DNA from: Diphasiastrum complanatum
Taxonomy: Eukaryota > Streptophyta > Lycopodiopsida > Lycopodiales > Lycopodiaceae
Assembly (NCBI GenBank): GCA_029204225.1
Contig: CM055094.1
Coordinates: forward strand, 32,353,841-32,417,840
DNA: 64,000 nucleotides
Reading direction: 5' to 3'
The notes below the pieces were generated by a model. That model ran no database searches. It was not told the DNA's origin and saw nothing but the letters and a program-made list of their open reading frames with translations. Both the position numbers and the translations under genes were made by a program. Shown piece by piece: positions 45,022-55,559 of this stretch (its first letter is position 1; every line of letters starts with the position of its first letter).

Positions 45022-46079
45022 AGTTCAGATCCTGAATGATGAGGAAGTTTCTATTGCTGACACTCCTAATGCATCATCCTCTGTTCAGTCATCTATTAAA
45101 GATATTAGTCACTTCCTAATCAACACTCCTGATAAGGATAGTGACTTTATTGATGTAAATACTGATGTGCTCCTGGATTTTTTTACTGGCCAAAATACAT
45201 CTGCTGATGAATCGATCCCTATAGAGGAGTCTAAATGTCTTTTCAATTTGCCAGTATATTATATAAATGATGATGTATATTTTACTACAGCTGATTTATG
45301 TCAATTTTTTCACTATCGTGAAGATGAGGTGCTATGTTTATTATCCGGCACAATTTTTGAATTATCTGACTTTGTAGATTTTGAAACAGATGACCTTGTT
45401 GCTAGAATTGATTATGATGATGAGGAGGGACTTATGACCGGTGAAGAGTGCTTGACTAAGACTTTATCAAATATTGCTGAGGATGGACGAGGCAGACCAT
45501 CCGATGAAGAATTCATGGCATTTCAATCCCAGATGAATTTCCCTCGTCCATCATTAATGCATTTCACAAATCATTCCACTTCAGTAGGTGGTCATTATAT
45601 TGATCATCCTGATCTAGTTGTTGCTAATGATGAAGAATGTGTAAGTGTTTAAACTTCCTTGCATTAGAATATTCTCAACTACTGAATGTATTTTTTCTAA
45701 CATATTTCTTATTGCAAGATGCTCTCATAATTGATGACTTTGTTGCGAGACGAGGTGGTTACAGACAACATGCATCCTGTTCCAGAGGAATAGTGGACTT
45801 GGCCACTATTTTAGGCATTTCTTGAAGAATGAGATCTATATTGCTCATTCCAAGCTGAGCCCAGTTGGGGAGAGTCAGATAATGGCAGTTAAAGCTTTAT
45901 CGTTTTATCTAGGAGGACATAAATTTGTTAAGACAAATAAGATCATTTTCGTCAAAAGATCTTATGTTTTGAACATTCTAGGTTTTACTGATGGGAATGT
46001 TCCTTTAAGGAGCTCCCATTATTCGTTGTACTCTATTATATTGAACTTAGTGGAAATAAGGATAATGCACATCTATTAG
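45022..46079 (+). pseudogene. Unrecognised two-exon coding region, divergent from the H3-C48 gene
   Basis: After an acceptor TTAGTTCAG, an open exon runs 45022-45640: EEVSIADTPNASSSVQ, then LLDFFTGQNTSADES, LFNLPVYYINDDVYF, a strongly acidic middle (FETDDLVARIDYDDEEGL) and FPRPSLMHF. It ends at a donor GTGTAAGT. An exon after TTGCAAG (45720) continues in frame with ALIIDDFVARRGGYRQH. A frameshift near 45805 leads to FLKNEIYIAHSKLSP, QIMAVKALSFYLGGHKFV and YVLNILGFTDG. Codon-like composition and splice sites make it real coding sequence, but I do not recognise the family. Position between the motif array and a TNP2 fragment suggests it belongs to the same transposon. Confidence 0.55.
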
Positions 46080-46442
46080 ATGTCATCTCAAAATAACACC
46101 ATGGCGGTGTCTCAACAAGAAGCCAAGAAAATGCTATCAGCAGTCGGCATGGACTACAAGAGTATACATGCATGTCCCAACGATTCCATTTTATATAGAG
46201 GTGAGTTTGAGGAGACAAGCATGTTTCCTCGTTGTGGGGAACACCGTTACAGGCAATATTTACAAGGAGAGACCATACTCGCCAAGGTGGTAAGACATTT
46301 CCACATCATACCCAAGATACGCCATATGTTTAAGTGTAGCCATAGCGGAGCTTATGACATGGCATTTGAGCAATTGTTCATAGGACGATACTATGAGGAT
46401 CCTTGTCGATTGTCCAGCATGGAAGCACGTGGACTTATTTAA
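46080..46442 (+). pseudogene. TNP2-like transposase N-terminal region
   Basis: An open frame of 120 codons. EAKKMLSAVGMDYKSIHACP followed by NDSILYRGEFEE, a CxxC-like pair reduced to PRCGEHRY, then AKVVRHFHIIPKIRHMFKCS and AYDMAFE follow the order of TNP2 transposases of CACTA elements (...GLDYxKIxACPNDCMLY...VLRxFPLIPRLxRLF...). Catalytic parts are not seen downstream. Supports a CACTA origin for the 40-48 kb block. Confidence 0.8.
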
Positions 46443-47186
46443 ATGTCACCATTAGTAACTATGTCTAGCCATAAGAATCAATCCAAACACTTGGACAATT
46501 AAGCATGCCAGCCCACTAGAAGAAACAATGTCTTCCACCACCGACTGCATGATCGATCGTGATCAAAAGAACTGTCACAAACCATGTGGAGTAAATAGGA
46601 TTCTGACATGGATATCGTCAATTGGATTGAAGCTTTAGCTACGTCGATTGTATGAGTTCTATAAAAGGATCCATCTCATCACTTCGAGAGACTGACCAAG
46701 AGCTTGAATTGAAACTTGCAAGCCAAAAACCTGTTACCCTCGATGATGAAATCTAAATCAGGGTTTAACATTTAACATGACTGAACTCTCATAGATCCCA
46801 CTAAAACTAGCACCAAAAGCTTGTGAAAAGAAGTGGAGCAGTTTGTTTGAAACTTCTTATTGGGTGGGATCGAATGGGATACGTTCATACCTCAAGTTAA
46901 ATTTATTTCGACACAAGAAAAGAGCAAAGATGACATACAAATCTTATTGGAAAGCAAAGATTTTGGAGTTTAAGACAACTCCCCGAGGTCACTCTATATC
47001 AGAAGTTTTAATATAACATGTTTATATGCATTCAGAAATAAAAGTACAAGATATCAATCCTCATGATGATCGAAAATGTAACTATAAGTATATCAAAACG
47101 TGTGCACTCTACTGTAATCATAGGTATTTTTTGATTGATGCTCTTCAGATTACGATTTAAATATTTCAATGTTTTTCTTCTTTCAG
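46443..47186. other. Non-coding, no gene recognised
   Basis: No domain or repeat recognised. The phrase GAGCAGTTTGTTTGAAACTT (46836) recurs at 48251 beyond the right direct repeat. Confidence 0.4.
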
Positions 47187-47960
47187 ATTTATATCCATCA
47201 AACATAAGTGAATGGGAGCCAACACAATCACTTGCAGGACTATTGGATGTGATTCACTCTAATGCTGAAAAGCTGCAATACAGAGGAAGAAGTCTAAAGG
47301 AACTTACAAATAGTAGTATATATTCTATAAAGCTTCATATATACCACAAACAGATGGAGGTTTCGGCAAGCTTAAAATAATTCCATTGCCAAGTTTTCAG
47401 AGTGATGAGTGGCCTATTCCTGACAGTATTGTTTCTGAATCCTTCAGATGTAAGCTACTCTTGGATGTTAGAAATGCCATGAAGAAAAGTACGGGTTCAA
47501 AAATTATCCACCTAAGTTGGTTTCTCTCATTGCATATATTTGTTGATTTTTCTCAAGTGCAAGTGTTCGAAGGACACCAACATTATTTGTTTGCAAGGAT
47601 TTATCAGATGAGATTTTGTCCCATCTCATGGATCAAGGCTGGGATAGTAAAACAGATAATGATATAGAATGCAGGGTGAGAAAGGTAGTCAATGATCTTT
47701 CGTTATCATATCGAAAAACAAATGCTCAGTCTCACATTTGGCTATCAGAGATACAAGAAAACTGACGGAACATGGCTACCACTATATCAAGACTTCGAAC
47801 TAAATGTTCACACAGACCGAAAGGAGATAAGCATCACCAGTTTCTGTGAGATGCCCGCTAATATAACCTTGTTTGATATGAATATAACGAAATGCTTGAG
47901 TTTTTGTAGGACCCTCATTTGCGGTAATCTTGTACAAAAATCAAGGATCAAGAATTAATA
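47187..47960 (+). pseudogene. Unrecognised coding remnants
   Basis: After an acceptor TTTCAG at 47186 an open exon-like stretch reads YPSNISEWEPTQSLAGLLDV and SNAEKLQYRGRSLKEL. A frame change leads to IIPLPSFQSDEWPIPDS and ESFRCKLLLDVRNAMKK (47370-47500). A third open piece (47692-47890) has KKTDGTWLPLYQDFELNVH before the right direct repeat starts. Looks like exons of a decayed gene, family unknown. Confidence 0.4.
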
Positions 47961-48145
47961 TTGACGATCGATGAAAGCTCGATGAATTCTAATGAAAATA
48001 ATCGGTAAACCTATTAATGAAATATCAAGCAGATGTCTAGGGCAATGACATCAATTGTAGGAAATGATGATTATTAAGCTCACATCTTGACGGGGGATTT
48101 TTATGGGGCATCGGTCATTACGTCATGACCAAGGGTAAAAGTTAG
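47890..48145 (+). repeat. Direct repeat, right copy
   Basis: Partner of 40150-40398, same orientation, about 7.7 kb apart. Shares the GCTTGAGTTTTTGTAGGACC start, the GATGTCTAGGGCAATG core and the CATGACCAAGGGTARAAG end. Confidence 0.85.
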
Positions 48146-48419
48146 AAAAATCTAGCCACTATCATTGCAACTTGTCATTTAAATGTATATTGCTACCTTT
48201 GTTCCATACATGATTCAATAAAGACCCAAGATTAATGGGTATTCAATAATGGAGCAGTTTGTTTGAAACTTCTTATTGGGTGGGATCCTTTTGGGAAAAA
48301 TAACACCTATGACTTGAGAAATTTCAACTAGTTTAGTCGAGATTGGTCATGTTATATTAGTCTAAAAACATTTGAATAAACAATTTTGGAAAGTGTGGGA
48401 AAGTGTAGTACACGAGTTT

Positions 48420-48908
48420 TTGGTAAATTCAATTTGAGTAGTAGAGACATTGAATCTAGTCACAAAAATAGTAGGGTTTTTCATTATGGAGGGAAACCAG
48501 AGTTTGAAATTAGGTTTGGACCTGAGATAAAAGGATGTTAATACTGGAAAGAGGAGATCTCTCTCTCTCTCTCTCCTGTCTCATTTCATGCTTATACATG
48601 GTTCTCTTTGGGCCATCTATCCATTGGTGCACTATATTGGTGATATCTTGCAATTAGTGCTCATTAGATGTTATATTCAGATCCACACGTGTGAAATACA
48701 ATAGATTACTGTTTTTGTACGGCCATCAACTTCATTTCATGTTTTGATTGATGTTTGATCAAGATCTATTAGAGTTTGCATCTCATTCATAGAGTAGATG
48801 TTGTTTTTGCTACATTGGCAAGGTTGGTGATTTGTTGTCTTTCTAACCAAAGATCAAAAGAATGTTTTGGATCTTAATGATCTGAGATTCTTCACATGGT
48901 ATCAGAGC
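48420..48908 (+). mobile_element. Copia copy 3: 5' LTR and PBS
   Basis: The LTR ends at 48896 (GATTCTTCACA) and is followed at once by TGGTATCAGAGC (48897-48908). Inverted, it aligns over 400 bp with the LTR of element B. Contains TTTCACACGTGTGGA and a short CT run (48559-48577). The left edge is approximate. Confidence 0.8.
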
Positions 48909-49060
48909 TATTGTGTTGAATCAGGTTATGAAGGAAGCAATCACAACTACCAAGGATTTGGAGGAGATATCAATGCTAGAGCATGCTAGATTGACTTCTA
49001 CTCAAAAATCGAACTCTTTGCATATGTAGATTGGATCTGTGCTACTGCCAATGTATTTTT
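48909..49060 (+). other. Copia copy 3 leader, first part
   Basis: Matches the element B leader (TTTGGAGGAGATATCAATGC and the ACTTCTACTCAAAAATC block). The match breaks off near 49060, where other sequence is inserted; the element resumes before gag at 52.7 kb. Confidence 0.75.
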
Positions 49061-49161
49061 TAATTCAAAGTTGTTAAGGTCGGTGAATTAAGCCCGTGCC
49101 ATACGTCCTAGGTCTAGTTTGGCCCTGATGAGGACATCAGCTTTTTCAAACGAGGGGAGGA

Positions 49162-49748
49162 TGTTGTAAAGCTGACTCCGCCTTGTAAGACTCTAAGGGG
49201 TGACGCTCCCTAAGTTCCCAGAGCAAGTTAGAACGTCAAGGACTGAGCCTCCGACCTCTGGTGAGCCAGTCAAGTAGTCACAAGTCATGAGCTAGCTCTG
49301 GAGCTTGAGTCATGGCCTAGTCAGGAAGCAGGTTGATTCTACCGTCGGGACGGCTCCCGGGACCCATGTCCGGGAGCCAGACTGATTCTGCCAGGCTTGC
49401 CAGGCTTAATCAACAAAATAAAAACTAAGTCCTAAAAAGCGTGTTTTACCAGAAAGCGCTATGTTTAAGAATAGAGAGGGTGCACCGAATCACAGCAGAA
49501 CTATAGGGGGAGTCCGACAGACAAACTTGGGCAGCTCAACCAGCGCCAGGAATCCAGTCGCCAGGCCTCAACTCCCTCTACCAGCATGAGCCAGGCACAA
49601 TGCCCAGCACGTGTTGGTGGCCTCGAGACCGGTCAGTCTATGTATGAATGTAACCTCTTCCAAATCTAATAAAGTTGATCCTTGGGGATGAGTACCATTT
49701 CGGTTTCGCCTCCGGGACTGGTCCAAGTGGAAGGACCTTTACTACAAC
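49162..49748 (+). mobile_element. Ty3/gypsy-type LTR (probable 3' LTR)
   Basis: A polypurine tract CGAGGGGAGGA directly precedes TGTTGTAAAGC (49162). The other end reads CTACAACC near 49748, a near-inverted match to the start. AATAAAG near 49668 could be the poly(A) signal. The sequence is clearly GC-richer than its surroundings. It interrupts the leader of copia copy 3. No gypsy coding domain survives beside it. Confidence 0.6.
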
Positions 49749-50599
49749 CTTTTTGCGTCGCCGGCACCTAAGGGTCCTCGTCATCGACGTGGGGCTTGCC
49801 GCTATGCCAATTGGTCAGTTCATGTGTGGCTTGTCTTTGCCTTTGGTTACCTTTTGGGGACGGATTCTGAGTTGGCTTTCGGGTTGGCTAGAATTCCAAT
49901 TTTCTTAAGTCTAAATGGTTAAGCTTGTATGGTTTTTCTGAGTTGGCTTTTACGTAAGTGCATGATGGATGAATGTTAGACTTAAGCGCGTGTTGGGGAA
50001 ACCGCTCAAGTACCAGCGCCCTTTGAGGCGTCGGCGCAACACAAGCATGGAAGCGAGACTGACTTTTGAAGGAATGACAACCGATCCAGTCATAGTACCT
50101 CTTGTAAATGGGAGAGGAGTAGCGACCCACAAGTCATTGGAGGTAATAGCCCGGAACACTCATAAATTGCGCTCTGTGTTAGCCATTGTGCTCACAGAAT
50201 CTGGCGATGGACTTTGACTACCAGTAGACATGCTAAATGATTTGGATGGTGAGATTATATATCTTTTGGATTCCAGCATTTCCTCAAATTACATCATTGA
50301 GTTGGTATACAAGCAACAAGCAGAAACCGTGGATAAAAAAGAAAGGTATATATCAAAATCTATTGTCATATCAAGTAGTAGTTCTTCAAGCGAGAGGACT
50401 TCATTTCTTTCCAAAGAAACAAAGAAGAACAGTCCATTATATTCTAATGATATGGAAGGCTTTGTCAATACTGGATGAAGTGTCATTCCACTAATCTTGG
50501 AGAAACCAGGTCCAAGCATTTTGAAAAGGCTGCTAGTTAACGCAACCTTGCATTATACGGTTGATGAGCTTCCATGAGAGTACAATGGAAACGTTGTCT
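49749..50599. other. No gene recognised
   Basis: Open frames on both strands (for example around 49969-50217 plus) have no recognisable domain. Likely the 5' part of the transposon whose transposase begins near 50600. Confidence 0.35.
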
Positions 50600-52210
50600 T
50601 TGAGCTCCTGCCAACTTTTGGTATAAAAATGACAATGATGGATGGGATGGAGCATAAATATGATGGTCACATATGTGCCAAACCAGTAACTACCAATGTA
50701 TCTTTTGAGGGCAATGTTAGACTATCATATTGTGTTGGAGTTTTTGAGTGCATGAATATTGCTTGCCCGTGGAATCAAGAACAAAACATGTTTCAAAGGT
50801 ACATTGTTGAGGAGGTGTGACTTTGGGCTAACCACACAGGGTGAAGGATCATTATTGTGTTATTTTTTGTAGAAGACCTGTTGTTTCATTGGTGCATGTT
50901 CATGTCTGGCATACTATGTAATGCCAACAGACACAAATGTCACAAGACTAATGTTGCACGTAGGAAACCACAACCATGATGTCCAACCCGGCTCGTCCAA
51001 ACGAGATGTTGATAAAATGAAAAGAATGGTAGACATAATTCTTGCCGCTGATCACAATATGGCTCCAAAGGTGGTTCAGATGAAGATCGCAAAGCAATTA
51101 ATAACAACATCCGTAACAAGAAGAGAAGCAGATTGTGGCCATAAACTGGGGGATATGGAGTTGGCCAGTTTATTGGAAGTTCTTGCACCATTGGTAGATA
51201 ACGGGAGGTAAAACAATTTGGCATGAAACTAGTACGGGTGTATATTTTGTTGGTTTTTTATGTTTCATGTCAATGCAAATTGTCGTCAACTAGTTTTTGT
51301 ACTGCCTGCCATTGCAAATTTTGTAGAGCTCTGTCTTCTGCAAGGGGGATGAGATACTCTATTGGCGATTCCATCGATCAAATTATTCATCTAAAAAGAG
51401 ACTGTAAATATGATTTCTTTTAAGGAAGCAGATTTCCTGAGCAATGTTTGTCTGGCGATAGATGTTACCTATTCAGAATGTCATCCTCTAGACCGGCATC
51501 TGGAGTCGATCTAGTGAATCGAATGAGAAGGACTGGATATGGTGACTGAGGAGTTCTTGGATGACCATACAAGGCGCATTCGTAATTGGACAACCATGGC
51601 ATGCCATGTATATGACCCCAGATAGAAATAATCTCCATCCATTCTCAAAGTGGTGAAAAGAATTAGATATCCATAGTTGAACTCTAATTACCTTAAGTAA
51701 CAGTCATTCTTTGCGTTGGTGCAGCATCTAGGGATTTTTGACAGTAGCCACTTGCAATGAAAGAGGAGGATACAGAATTGCAAGTACTTTTTTGGGAGAT
51801 GCTCAACTCCATTATGGTTCAAAATGGTTTTGATAAAGCGAACTTTCATGGATTCATGTCAGATGAGGCCCAAGCCAACTGGAGAGTAGTGCGCACCATT
51901 TTTAATGAAGGACTCAAAAATAAAATGCAACAATGTGAAAGATCATGTCTATTTCATTGAAAATAGAGTATTCAGATTCACACGACTAAATATGTTTTGA
52001 AGGAGTTTCAATCAGACCGACCATGTACGAATATGTGAAGATTGGCGTCTGGCTGAAACGAGGGATGATGTAGTTGATCAGTTCAGGATCATCTCACAAT
52101 GGTGGCAAATCGGCAAGGTCAGAGATGCTGATTTTCTTGCAATTCAGAATCGATCATGGCAATTGTTAATGCCGCAAATGCATGGTTCATATATTGGTTA
52201 TGCACAATTT
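50600..52210 (+). pseudogene. MULE-like transposase remnant
   Basis: Plus strand, several frames. A Cys/His region (SYCVGVFECMNIACPW at about 50730, LHVGNHNHDVQPGSS at about 50950) resembles the WRKY/GCM1- or FLYWCH-type zinc finger in front of some MULE transposases. Further on, LQVLFWEMLNSIMVQNGFDK, FHGFMSDEAQANWRVV and ERSCLFH (51780-51958), then TKYVLKEFQ and QWWQIGKV, match by recall a transposase type common in early-diverging plants. Stops and shifts throughout; terminal inverted repeats not found. It sits inside copia copy 3. Confidence 0.55.
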
Positions 52211-52724
52211 TTCATGTTTGAACTTGTCAATTTTCAAAGAAAAAGGACAATTATGATTGTACTAGTCAATCATTAAGAGTTGTTGATTGCTTAATCCAAT
52301 GATCTATCAATTTTTAGGTGTTAGATCTTGATCTAGATGCATTACACTATGATTTAACCAAGAGCAATGGATCAAAAATGACCTATACATAAACAACCTG
52401 TGTATTGGTCCAGCAGGCTCCACACATGTGAGATCTCACTATGAACATAGATATTTAGATTAACATAAGGACAATTTCAACAGAATTTTGTTGTTTACAC
52501 ACAACCTAAACCCTAAACTACCAAAAAACCGAAGCCAAAAAGTTCTAACAAATTGAACATCAAAACTATTAAAAAGCTTGCATCCAAAAGCTCGCTAAAA
52601 ATCATTCCTCGAGAATTGAGAGGTTCCATCTCTTCGTGATTTCTTTTTGAAAATATTTGTTGTTATTCAAAAGAGTGCTTTGTGCATTGGAATATATTTA
52701 AAGAGAGAATCAAATCATTGCAAC
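52211..52724 (+). other. Copia copy 3 leader, second part (probable)
   Basis: Non-coding run into the gag start. The leader just before gag (CTTTGTGCATTGGAA...) matches that of elements 1 and B (CTTTGTGCATTGGAACAG). The exact boundary with the inserted MULE/gypsy material was not found. Confidence 0.45.
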
Positions 52725-53833
52725 ATGGCTACATCAAGTGGATTCATGTTGGAAGGCAATGATAGGCTTACCTCAACAAATTATTCTACTTGGAAGGTGA
52801 GAATGGTGTCTCTCTTTGAGATGAATGATTTGATGAATATTATTGTAGGTGTGGATGAAAGACCCATGATACAACAAGATCAAGGGAGGTTTGACAAGAG
52901 GGAAAAGAAAGCTCTACACATAATCAAGATGAATGTTACCAAAGAGCTACTCAAGGAGATTGGTTCTACACATAATCAAGATGAATGTTACCAAATGAGC
53001 TACTCAAGGAGATTGGTAAGTGCACATCATCTTTGGAGGCTTGAGAAGCTTTGAGGAAGTTTTATGAATCCAAGTCTACATCTAGGGTACTAACCCTAAG
53101 AAGACAAATCTTTCAAAGTTTTCAAAAAAAGGAAGAGAGTGCTCATACTTTTGTATTGAGAGTTAAAGCACTTAATGATGAGCTAGGATGCGTTGATGAT
53201 AGCATTAAGGAAGTAGAACTTGTGCAAGTTTTACTTAATGGATTGTTGGATGAGCATGCTAACCTTGTTCAAAGCTTTGAAATACAAAAGACTTTGCCAA
53301 GCATGTTGGATTTGAAAGAAGCGTTGGTGAATGAAGAGTATAGGCTTCAAGCAAGAGGTGGATCTACATCGACATCTCATGATGAAGAAGAGACTATGTC
53401 ATCAAAGGCAAATTCAAGGGCAAAGGAAAGAGCAAGTGATCTAAAGGAAAAGATCATGGCAAGTCTTCTTCTTTTGATAAGAAGAAATATATGCATAAAT
53501 TGAAGTGTTTTGTGGCATCGAGTGGTCTAAAGAAAAATTTCATGGTGAGTCTTCTTCTTTTGATAAGAAGAAATATATGCTTAAAGAAGAAAAGCAAGGC
53601 AATTTCACTTTTGATGAGGTTGGTATTGTGATTAAAACTCAAATGATGAGATGTTTTTGATGTCTTCTTATTTGCTGACCAATGATGGAGATATTGATCC
53701 ATGGTGGATTGATAGTGGAGCAAGCTTTCATATGACATGTCATAAAGACTATTTCACTTCTTTGGTGTCTTATGAAGGAGAAAAGAAGTTCATCAACATG
53801 GCCAATGGTGAATTGAACAAGTTGCTTCTTTAG
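52725..53833 (+). pseudogene. Ty1/copia gag-protease remnant (copy 3)
   Basis: Gag starts MATSSGFMLEGNDRLTSTNY and shares the family with copies 1 and B. A 52-bp tandem duplication (52913-52964 and 52965-53017) breaks the frame. The second half, 53051-53503 (KFYESKSTSRVLTLRRQIF, VLLNGLLDEHANLVQSF), is open. A second tandem duplication of about 86 bp at 53461-53590 repeats GTCTTCTTCTTTTGATAAGA at the zinc knuckle, of which only KCF/GLKKNF traces remain. The protease start PWWIDSGASFHM is at 53698-53733. Homology ends at about 53825; integrase, RT and RNase H are missing. Confidence 0.9.
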
Positions 53834-55559
53834 TTCACTTTGATCATAAATGACTAGTAGGTTAGATAGATAGAAATTAGGGTTTATAGGTGGACTAGTT
53901 GGTGATCCAAGATGAACATGGTCAATTTTTAGCGAACGAACATTGATTTCAACGATGACTAGTTTGACTAGGAGGTAACATCAAATTGAATTACGATGAA
54001 CTGAACCGAGCTAGAATGGGCATGAAAATGTCAAATTTGTGGGCTGTCCGAATTAGGCGAATCATGGCCTAGAAAAAGTAGACCAGTGTGAGGTCCTACG
54101 ATTTGGCCCATACTCAAGAATGCCCATTTCACAATGTCATAGGTCTTTAAGAAATCTGTTGGCTCAATGTGGTGTAGGCTGGTGGGTCATGCGAAGAATT
54201 TTGGGTTGCATTCATATGAGACTCTCTTGCAATTCTTTGATCTTTAACTCCACCTTCACCTCCACTTGCAAATCCAATCTTGCGTCCACAAGTGTGTCGA
54301 CCTCTTCCATACTAACATAGTTGGATTTGTGCCTACGATCAGGTAGTGTTGCGCTAAGGCCACACATTCTAGGACATGTCCTTTGTTCACTTTTCCAAAG
54401 TAAGCATCTAGAGGAATGATAGTCTCATCCCCTATAGTTTTCTCTAAACTTGCATACCTGCCATTTTTCCTTTGTGAATTCATTGAGCTAGCACTTTCCT
54501 TGGTTCTTAATTCTCTTTAAAGTGTGCGCCCAGATAAAGAGCTCTTTGGTTGATAGTTCTCATTTGAAAAAGAGGCAAACAAAAAGAAAAGCAAGAAAAG
54601 AGTTTTTCAAATCAACGAGTAAAGAGAAACGTGAATAATTTTTTTTAACTTGTTGTTTTGTGGAGTTGCAGACCAGAAGTACTTGCTCCAATCACTACTA
54701 GGTCAATGAGTAAAGTTTTTTTTACCAAAAACACAAGAAAAAAGAAAGGATGAGTGAAAAGCCTATCGGAAAAAAGAAACAAATAAGTACAACAAAAAAA
54801 CAAGACACTTCTAAAGCAATTTTAGCATTGTCTCTGAGGCGATGACACAAAAAAATATAGTCTCTTTTCTATGCCGCCTTCCTAAAGGTTTAGCTTTAGA
54901 GGCTTTGAAAGAAGTGCTTGGATCTACAACCGGTGAGTGTTGTGTGTAGTTTTGATCCAATGGGGAGAGAGTAAAACTAGTTTTAGAAGTGTGAATCTAG
55001 GCTACTAAGGGTGGCACGAATCTTAGTGTGTGATCTAAACTTGGAATGGAGCCTAGATTGTGGAAGTAGCTCATCTTTTTGCTTTTCTTCTTTTCTGCTT
55101 TTCTTCTTGTTCTTCTCTTGGTTTTTTTTGGGTATCTATGCATCGATGGCTCTAGATCTTCTCCTGTTGATGTTAATTTTTTTAAAAGAGGTGAACATTC
55201 TATTTAAACATCCTGCCTATGAATCTTAGTGATCACTTTTTGGTGGGTGAGGATCTAATGCTTATTTTGCTTGTATGTGGCTATTCTGCCATTATTTCTT
55301 ATGCCCTTGGCTTGAGAGTACATTGTACCATTTTTTGGTGTCTGACTTTATAACACTAGTAGCTTTAGTTACACTTGTTGACTCGGCCATGTGTTTATTC
55401 CTGTTGCCGTAAAATATGGTTGTGAGGCATCAGGCTTGTTGTTTGTTCGTTGGCTGGTCCGCTATGTGTCGACTTTCTTTTGATGGTACAGCTCCCCAGG
55501 GCCCATGGATATAAGTTCTGGAATGCACATTGCTAATCTTTTTTCTATGCTCTCCATAA
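53834..55559. other. Non-coding, no gene recognised
   Basis: An open minus-strand frame at 54256-54483 has no recognisable domain. A/T-rich tracts and GAAAAAG words dominate 54560-54800. Nothing else supported. Confidence 0.4.

Noticed and set aside
40150-48145. LTR retrotransposon with the 250-bp direct repeats as LTRs
   Set aside because: No TG...CA ends, PBS, polypurine tract, gag or RT; contents point to DNA-transposon proteins.
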